DNA of 64,000 nt from Datnioides undecimradiatus (Eukaryota; Chordata; Actinopteri; Lobotiformes; Datnioididae). The notes beneath the pieces were generated by a model that was not told the origin of the DNA, ran no database searches, and saw only the letters and a program-made list of their open reading frames with translations. Both the position numbers and the translations under genes were made by a program. The DNA lies in assembly GCA_008933995.1 (NCBI GenBank), contig WARS01000054.1:1240001-1304000 (forward strand). Reading direction: 5' to 3'. Below, piece by piece: positions 12,801-25,100 of the stretch. Positions within the stretch are counted from its first letter, which is position 1, and every line of letters begins with the position of its first letter.

Positions 12801-13961
12801 TGCTCAGTGTTAGCTGAGGTCAGTGAGCTAACAATGCCAAAAGAAACAATTTTGTTCCAGTTAACGAGCAGACTTTTCTGAAACGTTTTGGAGCACATGT
12901 ATTTGTGACAGAAAGTTTGGTGGGGGAAAAAAGTGTGTTGCAAAAAACACCAAATCAAATCAAATACAATAGAACAATGGCTTGTTCAGCTGAAAGGACT
13001 GTACAGACCCATAGCCACATGACCTAACTCTACTACTGGATAGAGGCAATTTTGTGCAGACATGCATGAACTGACAGTTGTTATAAATATAACCTCCTAC
13101 AAACAACCTCACAGAGTCGCTATGGTAGCAGTCTCATAGTGTTGTTTGCACACACCCAATCCTATGTTTTCACTGATGATAGTATTCCTGAATATGTCTC
13201 TTCCCATCTGTTTCCATTACATGAAGGTTGACCTGTTGAACGGTACAGTGGTGGACAGTACACTTCTCCCAGGAGCGGGTCGTCTACCGGTCTACAGTCT
13301 GAACCCCAACACCTACCTGGACATGGCTGTGGATGAACTCGGCCTTTGGGTCATCCATGCTGACACTGAATATGGAGGAAACCTGGTCATCACCAAACTG
13401 GACAAAGGTAGAGCATAAACCTACGCACAAACCAACAAATACAAGCAACATACACAATATATAAGTAATATAACCTGGTCTATCCTGAGAATGTTTTGTT
13501 TCACTCAGCAACCTTGGCAGTGGAATACACCTGGGATACACAGTGCAGAAGCCGTGATGCTGAGGGAGCTTTCCTAATATGCGGGACCCTCTATGTGGTC
13601 TACAACACACGCTACGGAGGACGCTCCACCGTACAGTGTCTCTATGACATCCACGACACCATCCACAGGTCTGATTACACTCAGACAGACCAACAAGATA
13701 CAGTACAGCTTGGATACTCACAATTATATAATTATCCATGTGTGCATACACAGAAAAACAGATGTGATTAAACATTTTGACTGTTTTGTGTCATCCATCT
13801 GCAGCGATGAGAGCCCTGTGATGTTCTTCCCAAAGCGCTACACCAGCCACAGCAGCATCCACTACCACCCAGGGGATAAACAGCTGTACGCCTGGGACGA
13901 TGGCTACCAGACGATATACAAAGTGGAGACACGCAGGAATGACCACGTAACCGCAGAGTGA
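9897..13961 (+). CDS. olfml1: olfactomedin-like 1, secreted glycoprotein (8 coding exons)
   Basis: Exons: 9897-10025, 10780-10883, 10996-11186, 11442-11545, 12020-12211, 13227-13407, 13509-13668, 13805-13961 (TGA 13959-13961). Phases join throughout and give 405 residues; human OLFML1 has about 402. The start ATG has a G at -3 and opens a signal peptide (residues 1-22, hydrophobic ALAALLLSLCLSVGS). Residues about 30-140 are heptad-like and charged, a coiled coil. The olfactomedin domain runs from C143 to the end. IKSLKIVKK near its start is identical to human OLFML1, which favours OLFML1 over OLFML3. C143 and C313 (WDTQC) match the pair that forms the family's disulfide. NNS (N185) and NGT (N245) are glycosylation sequons, and YAWDDGYQ lies near the C-terminus. 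The family is secreted to the extracellular matrix; the exact role of OLFML1 is not settled. The exon 4 donor is unusual (see its own entry). All other junctions are GT-AG. Confidence 0.93.
11442..11572 (+). CDS. olfml1: olfml1 exon 4, uncertain 3' end
   Basis: The exon starts cleanly after CTCTCCAG and encodes CNMALNQIKSLKIVKK and onwards. The next exon (12020, VYLLSGIRNN) begins in phase 0. Homology predicts a junction after lysine AAG at 11543-11545, but the bases that follow are GCCCGT, so that boundary would need a weak GC-AG intron. The first in-phase GT donor is at 11573 (GAC|GTAATT), which would add nine residues (ARFFSFKDD). The GT at 11550 would break frame. Family length favours 11545 (405 residues) over 11572 (414 residues). 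Confidence 0.6.
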
Positions 13962-14219
13962 AGGCGATCGTCGACACTGTTAACCCTTTAAAAACGTGGC
14001 TCGTCTTTTCAGAAAGGAAATGCAGAAGTATTCAAGTGACATCATTTACAAACGCAGCAGTGAAGGAAAGTTATTCATGATTAGCTTATAATCAATCTAC
14101 TGTTGTTCAGTATAGGGATCCTTTGCTGGCAATGGATGCTGCCTCATTACAGACATAAAAATCATGTCCAACCAAATGCGTTTTATACATTATGTAGGCT
14201 TTATACTTTGTATCACTAC

Positions 14220-14225
14220 AATAAA
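14220..14225 (+). terminator. olfml1 polyadenylation signal AATAAA
   Basis: AATAAA lies about 260 bases after the olfml1 stop and is followed by T-rich sequence (ATGTTTTTTTT, from about 14241). This is the expected arrangement for the end of the mRNA, with a short 3' UTR of roughly 270-290 bases. The cleavage site itself is inferred. Confidence 0.6.
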
Positions 14226-15428
14226 GAACATTTACATTTCATGTTTTTTTTTACTTGCCTGCAGTTAATTATTTGAATTAGTTTAGAATTTCTCATAAAA
14301 GCTGGTGTATCAGGTAAACTGTTTTTAACATATCTGTAGTATAAGGGATATTAGAGAGCCTAGATGACTCACATGTGTGTAACCTGTGATAGACATGTAT
14401 ACCTGTACGCTTGTCTAGCTGCGCCCACATATGTATACAGAGTAGTTAACATCTTAATCACTCAATCACTTAATCACTCAATCACTCAATAGCTAAATGG
14501 TGTTTCTACTTCGGAGTTTCCTTCCCTTACATCTGTAGGATAGAGTTCAAGTCAAAACACTGTACAGTGTTGCTCCTCTGGTGTTTTGTTACCTTTTGAA
14601 TGACCAGCGACTACAAAGTACTCAGTGAATTTACATATGGTCGGTGCATGTGCGTGTTTGTGTTAATAGCAAAGCATTTATCAAATGTAAACCTCTATTT
14701 CCAAAAATGGAACACGAAAAAAACAACTTCAGAGCTGTTTGTATTCCCCCTGAAGCTTCTACCTGAGCTCAGGATTAGTCAGGATTTAGTGCTCAGCCTA
14801 CATGTGTGCAGCCTGTTTAGTGGATTGTGTGTCGTAGGATTTAATGGTGATGTGAAGTAGTTTGGAATATCAGGGGATCTTTACTTCTTACGCACTGGGC
14901 TGTGATGCAGGAAGCAGTGAGGATGAGCATGATATTTGTCATCAGTGACAGCATGGGATGAAAAAGGGATAACTGCTGGGGTAGCAATCAGCTAGGCAAT
15001 ATCTCAGCAAGATATGGACAATATTTAATATATTAAAGTTTCAAAGGCATCGTAGTCTGGCACACCGATAGATAGAGCAGGGGTTTTATTTGTATTTAAT
15101 ACAATAGATAAGACAGGAAGTGATATCTGCAAAGAATGATGAGTGATGTTTATTTCTCTCTACCTTAAAGACTGCTGCGCGTTACTGTGACTGACTGACT
15201 GACTCTCTCATTCAAGCGAATTTATAAACGAATATTCTTGTGTATTTCATTTTCATATATTTTTTTAATGTTAGATTCTGCTTTTGTGGCTGATATGACC
15301 CATGTTGGGACTGTTGGCGGGCCGTAATGTGCTTTTATTTCGCTGAAAAACATCCCCGTGTGATGACAGCACGGTTTAAATCTACTCTTCTCCGTCTCTG
15401 ATTCATCCCGCCCATTTTCGGTTAGCGG
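14226..15428. other. intergenic spacer between olfml1 and the TBC gene
   Basis: About 1.2 kb with no supported gene, apart from the 8-bp tandem repeat at 14455-14490. The two genes run head to tail, so this stretch may hold distal promoter elements of the TBC gene. Confidence 0.6.
14455..14490. repeat. short 8-bp tandem repeat between the two genes
   Basis: About four and a half copies of AATCACTC, one with a C to T change (AATCACTT). It lies about 235 bases after the olfml1 polyadenylation signal. No function can be read from it. Confidence 0.8.
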
Positions 15429-15450
15429 TGACGTCAGGAGGGGGCGGGCC
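15429..15450 (+). promoter_or_regulatory. CRE plus GC box in the TBC gene promoter
   Basis: A full palindromic cAMP response element, TGACGTCA, sits at 15429-15436. A GC box (GGGGCGGGCC) follows at 15441-15450. Both lie about 105-125 bases upstream of the proposed start codon, in the only clearly CpG-rich stretch nearby (about 15410-15620). No TATA box is seen at a matching distance. This fits a TATA-less promoter responsive to CREB/ATF and Sp-family factors. The motifs are seen directly; their use is inferred. Confidence 0.6.
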
Positions 15451-15553
15451 GAGGGTGACCGTTGAGCTTGACAGCGGCGACCCAGCAGCCGGGGGCATTG
15501 TTGGGTGCAGAGAGTTTTGAAACGAGTTCAGGCGACCAACTCTTCTTCTAACT

Positions 15554-18500
15554 ATGAGGAGGAGGAACAGCAGCAGCGCCGGCAGGAGAAGCTCGACGCT
15601 CAGGAGGCGCAGTGAAAACTTGCGCTTCGACGAATTCGGCTTCGCTTTGACTAAACGAAAGGACCAAAAGCTTCATCACCGATGTCACGATTACAGGTGC
15701 GGGATAGGTTAACGTTAGCCCCTTTAAAACTAGTTGACCGGCTAGCATGTTTATTAGCAATGACTGACATGAAAATGTTATTACCCAAGACATTTAAAGT
15801 TCTTAAGGACAATTGAAATAACTCTAGTTACCACTTTTTGTCCTGGTAGTGTTTATAATTCACCCTTACTACATTATGTTTCATTCATTTGTCATATGAA
15901 GTGTATTTTAAGTTATGGCTTTTTAAATTGGACCTAAACGTCACAACTAGTGAGCTAATCTACTCTGGTTTTGTCACTACAAGTCATTTGTACCAGCTGT
16001 TGATCAGTATCAAGTTAAATAAATCACGTGGTAATCAGTTGAAATCAGTGTGTCATATTTCTATTTCAGTTAATTAAAATAGAAATAAATAAATAAATAA
16101 CATAATTCTGATTGGCTCTTACTTGTAGTAAGGACTGGCCAAACCTTGGAGACAGTGTTTAGTTATTCATTCACTGATTTAAGCTGACCCCCTTCACCAA
16201 AAGTCCTATTCATGAATACATTAGAGGAATCACTTCAGCACAGGTGTCAGATCGGACTGACTGTGATCACTGGCGATCATCCTTTTTTCTAATCAGAAGC
16301 TGAACACTTGAGTTGGTTGCTATAACGCCAATAGGAGCCTGATCCCAAAAACTGATGAATCAGCCTAAACCTGCCATGTTGTGTTGTGTCTGTCAGCTAC
16401 CCCCAGCTGAGCTCAGTGAGGGTGAAAGAGCTGTGTGAGCTGCTCAGCTACTGGAATGGAGCCAGCTTTATCTGCAAGAGCCAGGTGAGACTAGTCCCAA
16501 CTGCAAAAAAAAAAAAAAGTTGTTAATCTGCCATCATGTTTTCACCATGCAGTTCTAGTAAACCTCTCATTTTCCCTCTCACACTCTTGCTGTGCTTTCA
16601 GATTGAGCGCTTCATAAGGATGGGTATTCCTCCAAGCCTTAGAGGAAGAGTGTGGAAGTGTCTCCTCAGCATTGACAGTCTGAGAGAAACCAGTGACTTC
16701 AACTATCAGGTAAAATACAAAGGCACCTGCGCTGGAAAGAGTTTGGAAATCAGTTTTTACTGTAGGGTCTTTCTTAGTTGATAGCCGATTCATTAGTCTT
16801 TTGTCTTGTCAGTAGTTATTAGTAAACTATTTTGATAATTAATCATTTCAGTCATTTTAAGCAAAACTAAGGAATGTGAAATTCCCTTCATTTAAGGTTC
16901 TCAGTGAGATAATTTGTTGCTTTGTTTGCTATATTTCTGTAAACAGAATATTCTTTTACACTGTTGATCAGACAAAATAAGACATGTGAAAGCAGTACCT
17001 CATGCTGAGACTTTGCTTCAGTGTATTTAATATTTTGACAATAAAACAAAAAAATCAGCGTATTAACTGCAAATAAAAACATTTTTGTTGGTTCGAGTTC
17101 TTTTGTATTAAACAATTGCCTTAACAAATAACAGCGCAAAATATCAGCCCATGTTGTTGCGATGTTACTGTTGCTTTGATGTAGGAGCTAATACAACCAG
17201 TCCATTAATAAAGTCACATTTCTAGCAAATTGGCACACAGAAGTGTCAGCATTGAGCATTTTTCATTATTACACTGTATATGTGTTCATTGATTGATAGA
17301 GAGCTTCTTCTGCAAATTTCATTGAGAATGAAAATGATAGATGCAGCCATAGAGTAAGTTGGTAACTGTTCGACTGAAGTAAACGAGAGAAAGCGAAGCA
17401 GACCGCTCGACACAGTATTGACTTTCAAAGTAAGTAAGATGTTCCATGGATCCAATGGATGTAAGATGCATCAGAGGCCTCATAACATCAGTCTTGTATC
17501 TGAGGTGCTGCTGGTTTTGAATGTACTTCTACCCACCACAGTTAAAAGCACAAATGCTGGCTCAGTTTGAAAGCGGGCACTTTATAATATATAACTTATT
17601 AAACAAACCAACAGTAAATACAGCGATGAAGTGACACCGTGCATATCACCGCTCACGGTTTTATTCATTGATTCCTTCCTGTAAATGCAACACCCAAACC
17701 TGGCAACCAGATGGCGTCATTCTGCTGAGTGCTTCAGAAACCTTTGTGTCCCCTGTAACTCCACTGTAGTTTTTAATAACTCATGTATTTCTAGTTTAAA
17801 TAATCCAGGTTGGTTGTAAATCTACTCTCTCTCAGTGGTGTGTGTTTTCCCCAACAGAACTGTTTGTCAGAGGTGCGAGGGCCACTGGTGGACCTGGGAG
17901 TCAGTGAGTACGGCATCCTGTCGGCAATCGCCACACTGAACGACACCCAAAACGACCTGGGCCTGAACCCTCAGCAGCCCTCCAGCTGCCCCGAGCCCAT
18001 GTTCTCTGCGGACAACATCACGCTCTTCAGACAGATCGCCCTGGACCTGCGTGAGTTCAAACAGTGGAATGTTGTTGTTAGGCCCAGTGTGTGCATGTTT
18101 GCAGGGGTGGGCGCGGTCAACAGCTGCAGGAGAGAGGGTTGTGAGGCTAGCTGTGGAAAACAGTGCCCACTGAGCCGACTGACACAGATGATGCTTATTT
18201 GCTGATCTGTCTCCCTCTCAACAAAAGCAATAAACAACATTATTGTTCCCGTCTTGAAAAGTCGATATGGAAGACGTGAGGAAGTATCAGTGCTGATGTT
18301 AAACCTGTATGAGCAGTGTGAGAATAGAAGGGCGCTACCTGTAAACAACCTGTTGCCTGTTTGGCATGCTGTGGGAATCCACAGAGCAGAGACACCTGCT
18401 GCTGCGGGCCTCACACTGGGCGTCAGAGGGAGAGTGATGAGCCACCAAGCACCGGCTGTGTCAATCAACTTGCCTGGTACTGTTCTCTGAGCCACCCCCA

Positions 18501-21500
18501 CACCTGACAGTCTGTCTGTTGACCATGCCCACCCCCAGAATGTTGAATGATCTCTGATCAGAGCGCGGCTGCTACTATTTACAGTGAGGAGATTTTAGGA
18601 CTGAATTCAGAACTGACTATGCAGCCCTCAAAGACTCAGTGTGACTCAGTGTAATGCACGTTACTACACTCCACTCTTGTTTTACTCAATGCACACCGTG
18701 CAGCATTAGGTCTGTTGTTGGAGGAAAACCAGCATCCTTCTAAAAGCTGACTTGGTGCTAATCTCTTCCCTAGAGCGATCCTTCCCGACCCACCGCTCCC
18801 TGATGGGGGAGAGCCCAGAGGCCATCGAGGGTCAAGCTAAACTGTTCAGGGTCCTCATCGCCTACGCCAAATACAGCCCACAGATTGGATACTGCCAAGG
18901 TAATTCACTGACTTACTGTATTTGTTTACATAGCACATGGGCTTCTATGAATAACATTTGAAATCAGCATAAAGTGGCCAACATTGCAGTTTGGTCATTT
19001 GAGCTTAATATTGTGTTTCCTCACATATTAAATAGATTTGACACACTCATTGTCACAGACACATGCAGTACATGTTGTGACCACTCGGGGGAGGCAGAGG
19101 ACTATTTATAAAAAGTCAGTGAAACCTTTTTCACGTTTTAATGGGGGATTTCTAATAAGATGTCTTTGCATATATTATTTGATTTTTTTAAAATTTATAT
19201 TAAGCTTAACCTCATTTTCTCTCTTTTAACATTGGATATTTAATTAACAGCGATGTGAGATCTGGATTTTAATCTGTATTTGAAGTATTTGACAATATTA
19301 AATATTATACACAATATAATTTGTTTTTGCATGTTTTACTTCTCTCTGGAAAGTTGTGTGTCATTGATTGTGACAGCAGTAGATGGAAAAATCAAATGGA
19401 ACTTAACTTCTCTTAGTTAAAGATATACCATTCATCATTTAGCCCAGTGACAGCATCCCAGTATGTCCTGCTCTGTGGGCTACTTCCATAGCATATATAT
19501 TGTATTTTGGAGGAAAGCAGCAGCGGCTGTGATGAGGTCAAAGTGTTCGCTATACAAAGCATATTGAGGTTATGTTCTTCCATCCAGCTCAGCAGTGTTC
19601 CTGCTGCTCATACTGAACTATTTATACTGTGGCTGCCGTTTGAAAAAACATGAGACGTCCTGTATCTGAAGACTTTTTAATGCACTATATCAAACACCCT
19701 CACCGCATAGTGTGGGATTGCAGTATTAATGTATTTCTTTTCCGAAAACGTGTGTGTGTGTGTGTGTGTCACAGGGATGTCCTACATAGCTGCGGTGCTG
19801 TTGATGCAGCTGGGGGAGGAGGAGGCTTTTTGGGCTCTGACAGCCTTGTTGGATAAACCGAAATATCTGGCTGAACTGTTTGACCTCAGCCCCACCAAGT
19901 AAGAATGGACTAAATATATAATGAGTAAAAACATCTATATTAATAACTGTAAACTGACTGAATGGTAATCTGCAAATAAGAACTGCAAATAATCCAAACT
20001 GATTTTACCCAAAATTTAGGAATAGAACATACTGGCCAAAATGTTCTTTTAAATTGGATATATTAAATGTGTAGTAAATTGTACTTAATTGAAATTAATC
20101 TAACGTTATTTTTTTAATGTGATGTGATGTAGTTAGTCCAGAGAAACAGCAGGGTTACATGAAGCAACATGTCTTTTGCATGGGATGCACAGGAAAGGCC
20201 CAGGAATGCATGAATACATAGAATACTTCCATGGTGTCACTTATGCGCAGTGTTATAATAAAATAATAAAATGCCAACTTGCTGTGGTTTCATCTGGGAA
20301 TCTAGTCAAATTGGTTTCATGGAAGTGAATCTGAGGCAGAGCTCCGCTGCACTAATGCTGTTATTTTCCGTCTAATCAGGGTCCAGCATCAGGTGAAGGT
20401 GTTTGACCAGTTCCTGAAACACAGGAAGCCGAAGCTCTCTCAGCACCTGGTGAGTGCTGTTTCATTTCAGACTTTCACTTAGTGCGTTTGCAGAAGGAGA
20501 CAAAACAGACCGAGAAACATGCAAAACATGAATTTCAGCCTGATTCAGGATTAAAACCTTGAATTCATTCACACAGGAAAGCACGGCTTCACCAGAGGGA
20601 AGGACTTTGTATTTTGTGTTAAGCCAGCGTCTCTTTTATTGAAATGTGTTTATTCCATGAAATATATATTAAATGTAAAAGAAACAAAGCTTGACCTTGT
20701 TTAGCTTTTAGACCTAGTTCTATCACTTACTTTAAATTTTCAGTGTAAAACTAAGCCCCATGTCCTCTTGGTGTAGCCTATGACAAGCTATTTAGCACTT
20801 ATTAAAACCAGTAGTTTGCAATGTTTGTGAAAATGTACAAAGTTCTGGACGTTTTCGCTGTAACACAGGCTTATCTTTAGTTAGACTTCATCTTTGGTTT
20901 CAGCAGATTCTCTTAAAACTCACTGGAATGCAGAGCAGGTCAAACTGATGTTTACCTGGAGTTTCTGGCTCCTTGCAGCCGCTGTATTTTTAGCCATGCT
21001 GGAGTGTTAGCAGGGACAGTTGGTCATCCTGACTGGTTGGTTGGATAATCACCCCCGCTCTCCTGCAGTTCAGATATCCTGACCTCTCTGGGACGGATTT
21101 TATTTTAAGTTTTGGACAACAAAGGACAAATCATAATAATTTTCAAAAGGTCAAAGTCCAGCACTGCTTTGCGCTTTACACTAATTACTAAAGGCTAACA
21201 TGCTAAATGACGGTGACCATACCTTAAACCGCGATGCTTATGTCAGCATTAAGCTCTAATTACCACTGGGTCTAAGTGTAGCCTCGCGGAGCTGTTAGCG
21301 TGACTGCAGCACCTGTATAGCAGAAGTGTTTGTCTGCCAGCCAATCAGCTTTCTAAACCGCCTGTAGTCTGCAGAAAGTATCACTTTCTCAATTACAGTT
21401 TGGAAAATGGTGACCCTCCCCTACCCTCTGTGGCTCAAGTATCTTCAGAAGATTGTTAGACGTGACCTTTAGCGCGTCTTGGAATAAAGCTGCCCTTCTA

Positions 21501-22140
21501 GAGCCAACACACACACACACACCACAGGGGCTTATTGTAGGCACAATAGTTTTACCCCCTTACAGAAAAAAAACCCTATTAGAGATCAGTGGTCAGCGTT
21601 TCCTTTGTAATAGAGCTGTTCAGCAGAGTTAAGGCAGGCGAGCTGTAAGCAGATTTCTGTACTTGAGCTCTGCCCACCAGAGCTGAGCAAACTAATGCAT
21701 TTTGAATGCCAGGGTCAAACATGGATGAAATATAAGATTAGGTTGTAATTCATATGTTACAAATGTGTCTTTTAGTGTGAGTTGGGGAGCTAATGTTTAA
21801 TAATGTGTAAGACCATTAAAGTTGTTTAATTTAAGAAATGTATTAAGCTCTCAACCAAGCTGACTTACTTAAATACATTTTGCATGGATGTGTTTCAGTA
21901 AGGGGTTCAGTAGACGAGTACAGTTGACAGAAACTGGCAGAGAAACAAGTTCGGAGTGCAATGTCTGCTTGTGCCAAGTCAGCCCCTTTCCTGTTTTCCC
22001 ACCCTCCCTGCAGGAATCAGTAGGAGTCTTATCAGTCCACTTCGTGATGCCATGGTTCCTCACTCTCTTCTCTTCCCTGCCCTGCTGGGACTCTGTCCTG
22101 GCTGTCTGGGATCTCATCATTCTGCATGGTATGCTACACA

Positions 22141-22184
<44 letters not shown>

Positions 22185-25100
22185 TGCACACACACATACA
22201 AGCAAATGGACGAAGCGCACTGATACACTGTGTCTCCTCAGGCCTGCCAGCTGTGTTCCGCACCGCACTGACCATCATTGAGCTCCTGGAGCCTCAGCTG
22301 TTGGACCTTAATGATGAGGGAGCAGTGCTGCCCCTGCTGTTGAGAGTACCTGTTGATGTGTAAGTAGAGTGAAGCTGAACATGGTGGAATGATATGCAAC
22401 ACAGCCTATAAACAATATCATAGTGTTTTTAGGCGTTATTGCGATACATGTCATATATCTCTATTGTGAAAGGTCAGTCCTACCCGATTTGATGAAGTCA
22501 TTCACTGCTTCCCATGTAGAGCTGCCTACCTCTAACATCAGATAGCATAGTAATGGATACTATCTGGTGTTAACACAAAAACACACCAGCCAGAACTCAC
22601 CTGGTAGTCCTCATGAACCATCTCCACACCTCTCTGTCCTGCAGCTGACTGCCAGCCAAGCGCACCTCCACATAGACTTACAATCAGTTAGATTGACATT
22701 TACATGTCATATGTATCATTGACCGGCTTCCATTTGACTTTTCATCATCATCCTGCATACATGTGTGGCTGTCGATCCGCATTTAGTTCAGCAGAAAATA
22801 TGTGGATGTATGTCTGAGATCCAGCTCCATGAATATAGTCCCAGACCACCCTTGTGAACGTTCTGAAAGAGACGGGTCCTTCTGAAGAATGCTCAGCGCA
22901 GTTCTCAGAGCTGAGCTCAGTTTTTAGACTTGGTCCCAAATAAAACCCCAGGCAGCTCATGAATATCAATCAGCTCATCAGGACTGGACGTGTTTTGACA
23001 GCGAGCATTCCAGGAGAAGTAGAGTGCTATTGTTTTCCTCTGGTTGTTTTTGTACTTGTTTGGATTAAACATCTTTTATGCTAAATTAGTTTCCTGAATG
23101 GCGACCCATGCTGCTTTCTGTTGGACCCTTCTGTCCATCCCTCGCTGTGTTGAATACGTCACATGCCGACGGACATGTTTTGTTGACATGGAGCTGTAGT
23201 TATGGCAACTCAGCAGGGTCACTGGGTTTGAGCATACAGCCTGTGTGTGTGTGTGACGGACCGGCGCGCAGTGATTATTAAAATCCACTTTATCATATTT
23301 GTTTTAATAGATAAGCTCCCTTCAGCTACTCAAATGTCACACTCATGTGTGCTTCTCATTGTAGAATAGGTCCCACTGTTTGGACCTAAGTTTGTTTACC
23401 TTGGACAAAGATCTGTGCAGTAGACTCTGGCTAAATGGAGGCTACGCAGCCAAGTAGTTTCCATAAACGTGGCTGTGTCACAGGCAGTGATAAAGCACTT
23501 TATCATGAGCCAGATGGGGGTGTGCTAGGTACGCACCAGTGACTTGCAAAGTGGATTATGAAGGACAAATCTTTAGGATTATTAAGCAGAACAACTAAAC
23601 AAGTGTTTACCTGACCTTTTTCACTGTTTCAGTTTACATCCAGCTTTTGTAACCGGTCAGTAATTGGAGTAATGTCACAGTAATAGTGTGGATGTTTTCA
23701 GTTCCATGAGAAAAGGGAAAGCACATTTTGATCCGTGTGTGAACCTCCTCCTCTGTTCAGATATGCATGCATCAAGGGCAGCACTGACAGTCCCATTTTG
23801 TTCCAGCTCTGGTGTTCAGCGGGCAGCCTGCCATCACGTCACATTGAGAAGTCCTTGTTGCTGGCCGGCCATCATTATGAAGGCCTGGTCAGAAGTCAAC
23901 ACTAAGTGGTCCGACTGTCTCCCAAGGCAGGATCCTTTTACACTGGGAAGATTCGGTGGAAGAAAGGGTGTGGGGCGGGGGGCAGAGCAAACTGGGCAAC
24001 TAAGAGTAAGGAAGATGAATAGTGGGTCAGCGAGACAAGCAGCTAGAGAGAGAAGGTACGCTAATTAGGAAAAGGGGTAGAAAGAGCAAGGAGGGGAGGG
24101 CGGCAAGATCCCTAACAACTCCTCATTTTGCTTAAGGATCTCTGCTCTTTAACTCGCTGTGAATGATATTCTGATGCATTCTCATTAATGGCTGGTCGAG
24201 GGGCTCATCCATCCGTCTGCACAGGGCTGTCAATCAGCTGTCACCTCAGTCAGAGGTCACAACACTGACTACCAGCACATCCCCAGTTAGCAAGCAGCTT
24301 CACGCTCATGTATTCGGTTTATGTTTGTCTGTTTCACTCACACTTTGCTCCTCATTTAAACTCCTCAGTGTAGATCAGTGGGCCAGAGCTTTGTAGGAAT
24401 GACTAATTACGACTACTATGCACCTGGTCTATTTATGGTCTATTGGTCTTTTTATCTCTTAAGCGTATCAGTCTGCACTGTGCAGATAAGATGGGCAGAA
24501 AGTCAGCACTGGATGTATTATACATCCGTGGAAGTCAGACGCAGGAACAGCAGAGAGTGTCCTCTCAGTCTTCTGTCCCCATACCCACAGTTTAACTGCA
24601 GCCTCTGTACCCACAAACATCAGGGACAAATGACCAGATCAACAAAATATGAGCAAGTCAACATCATCAGGCAAAACGCTCTGCTGCTAAAATGTTCCTG
24701 GTGGGGTGTAAAGCTGCATGGGGGTGACTTAGAGTCTCTGTGTTAGAGCCAACTGTATTCACTTTGAGGATCCCATTAATTATCAAATGTCCAGTACTTT
24801 GCTATACCTGCAAAACTAATGACATCCTTATTGGTCTGTACATAATGTTTAATGCCAATCAGCAAATATTACAAAAATAAAAAAGGCACTGACGGGGCTT
24901 ATTAAACCCTGACCATGGGCTCTGGCCTCTGTTTGATAAGAAGTAACTTTGCACATGCCTCTCTGGCCTCATCTGCTCTTGATTTATAGCAGAATGACAT
25001 ACTTGATCAGCATTCTTCTCCTCTCTGTCCATAATGTCCCCCGGTTAAATCATAGTGATATAAAATATGTCTAAGTGTTTTACTCTCTTACAGAAATAAT

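Noticed and set aside
13284-13775. 163-codon open frame on the - strand
   Set aside because: It lies antisense to olfml1 exons 6 and 7, which are confirmed by homology.
17971-18501. 176-codon open frame on the - strand
   Set aside because: It is antisense to TBC exon 4 and its intron. The + strand exon is certain from phase and the catalytic motif.
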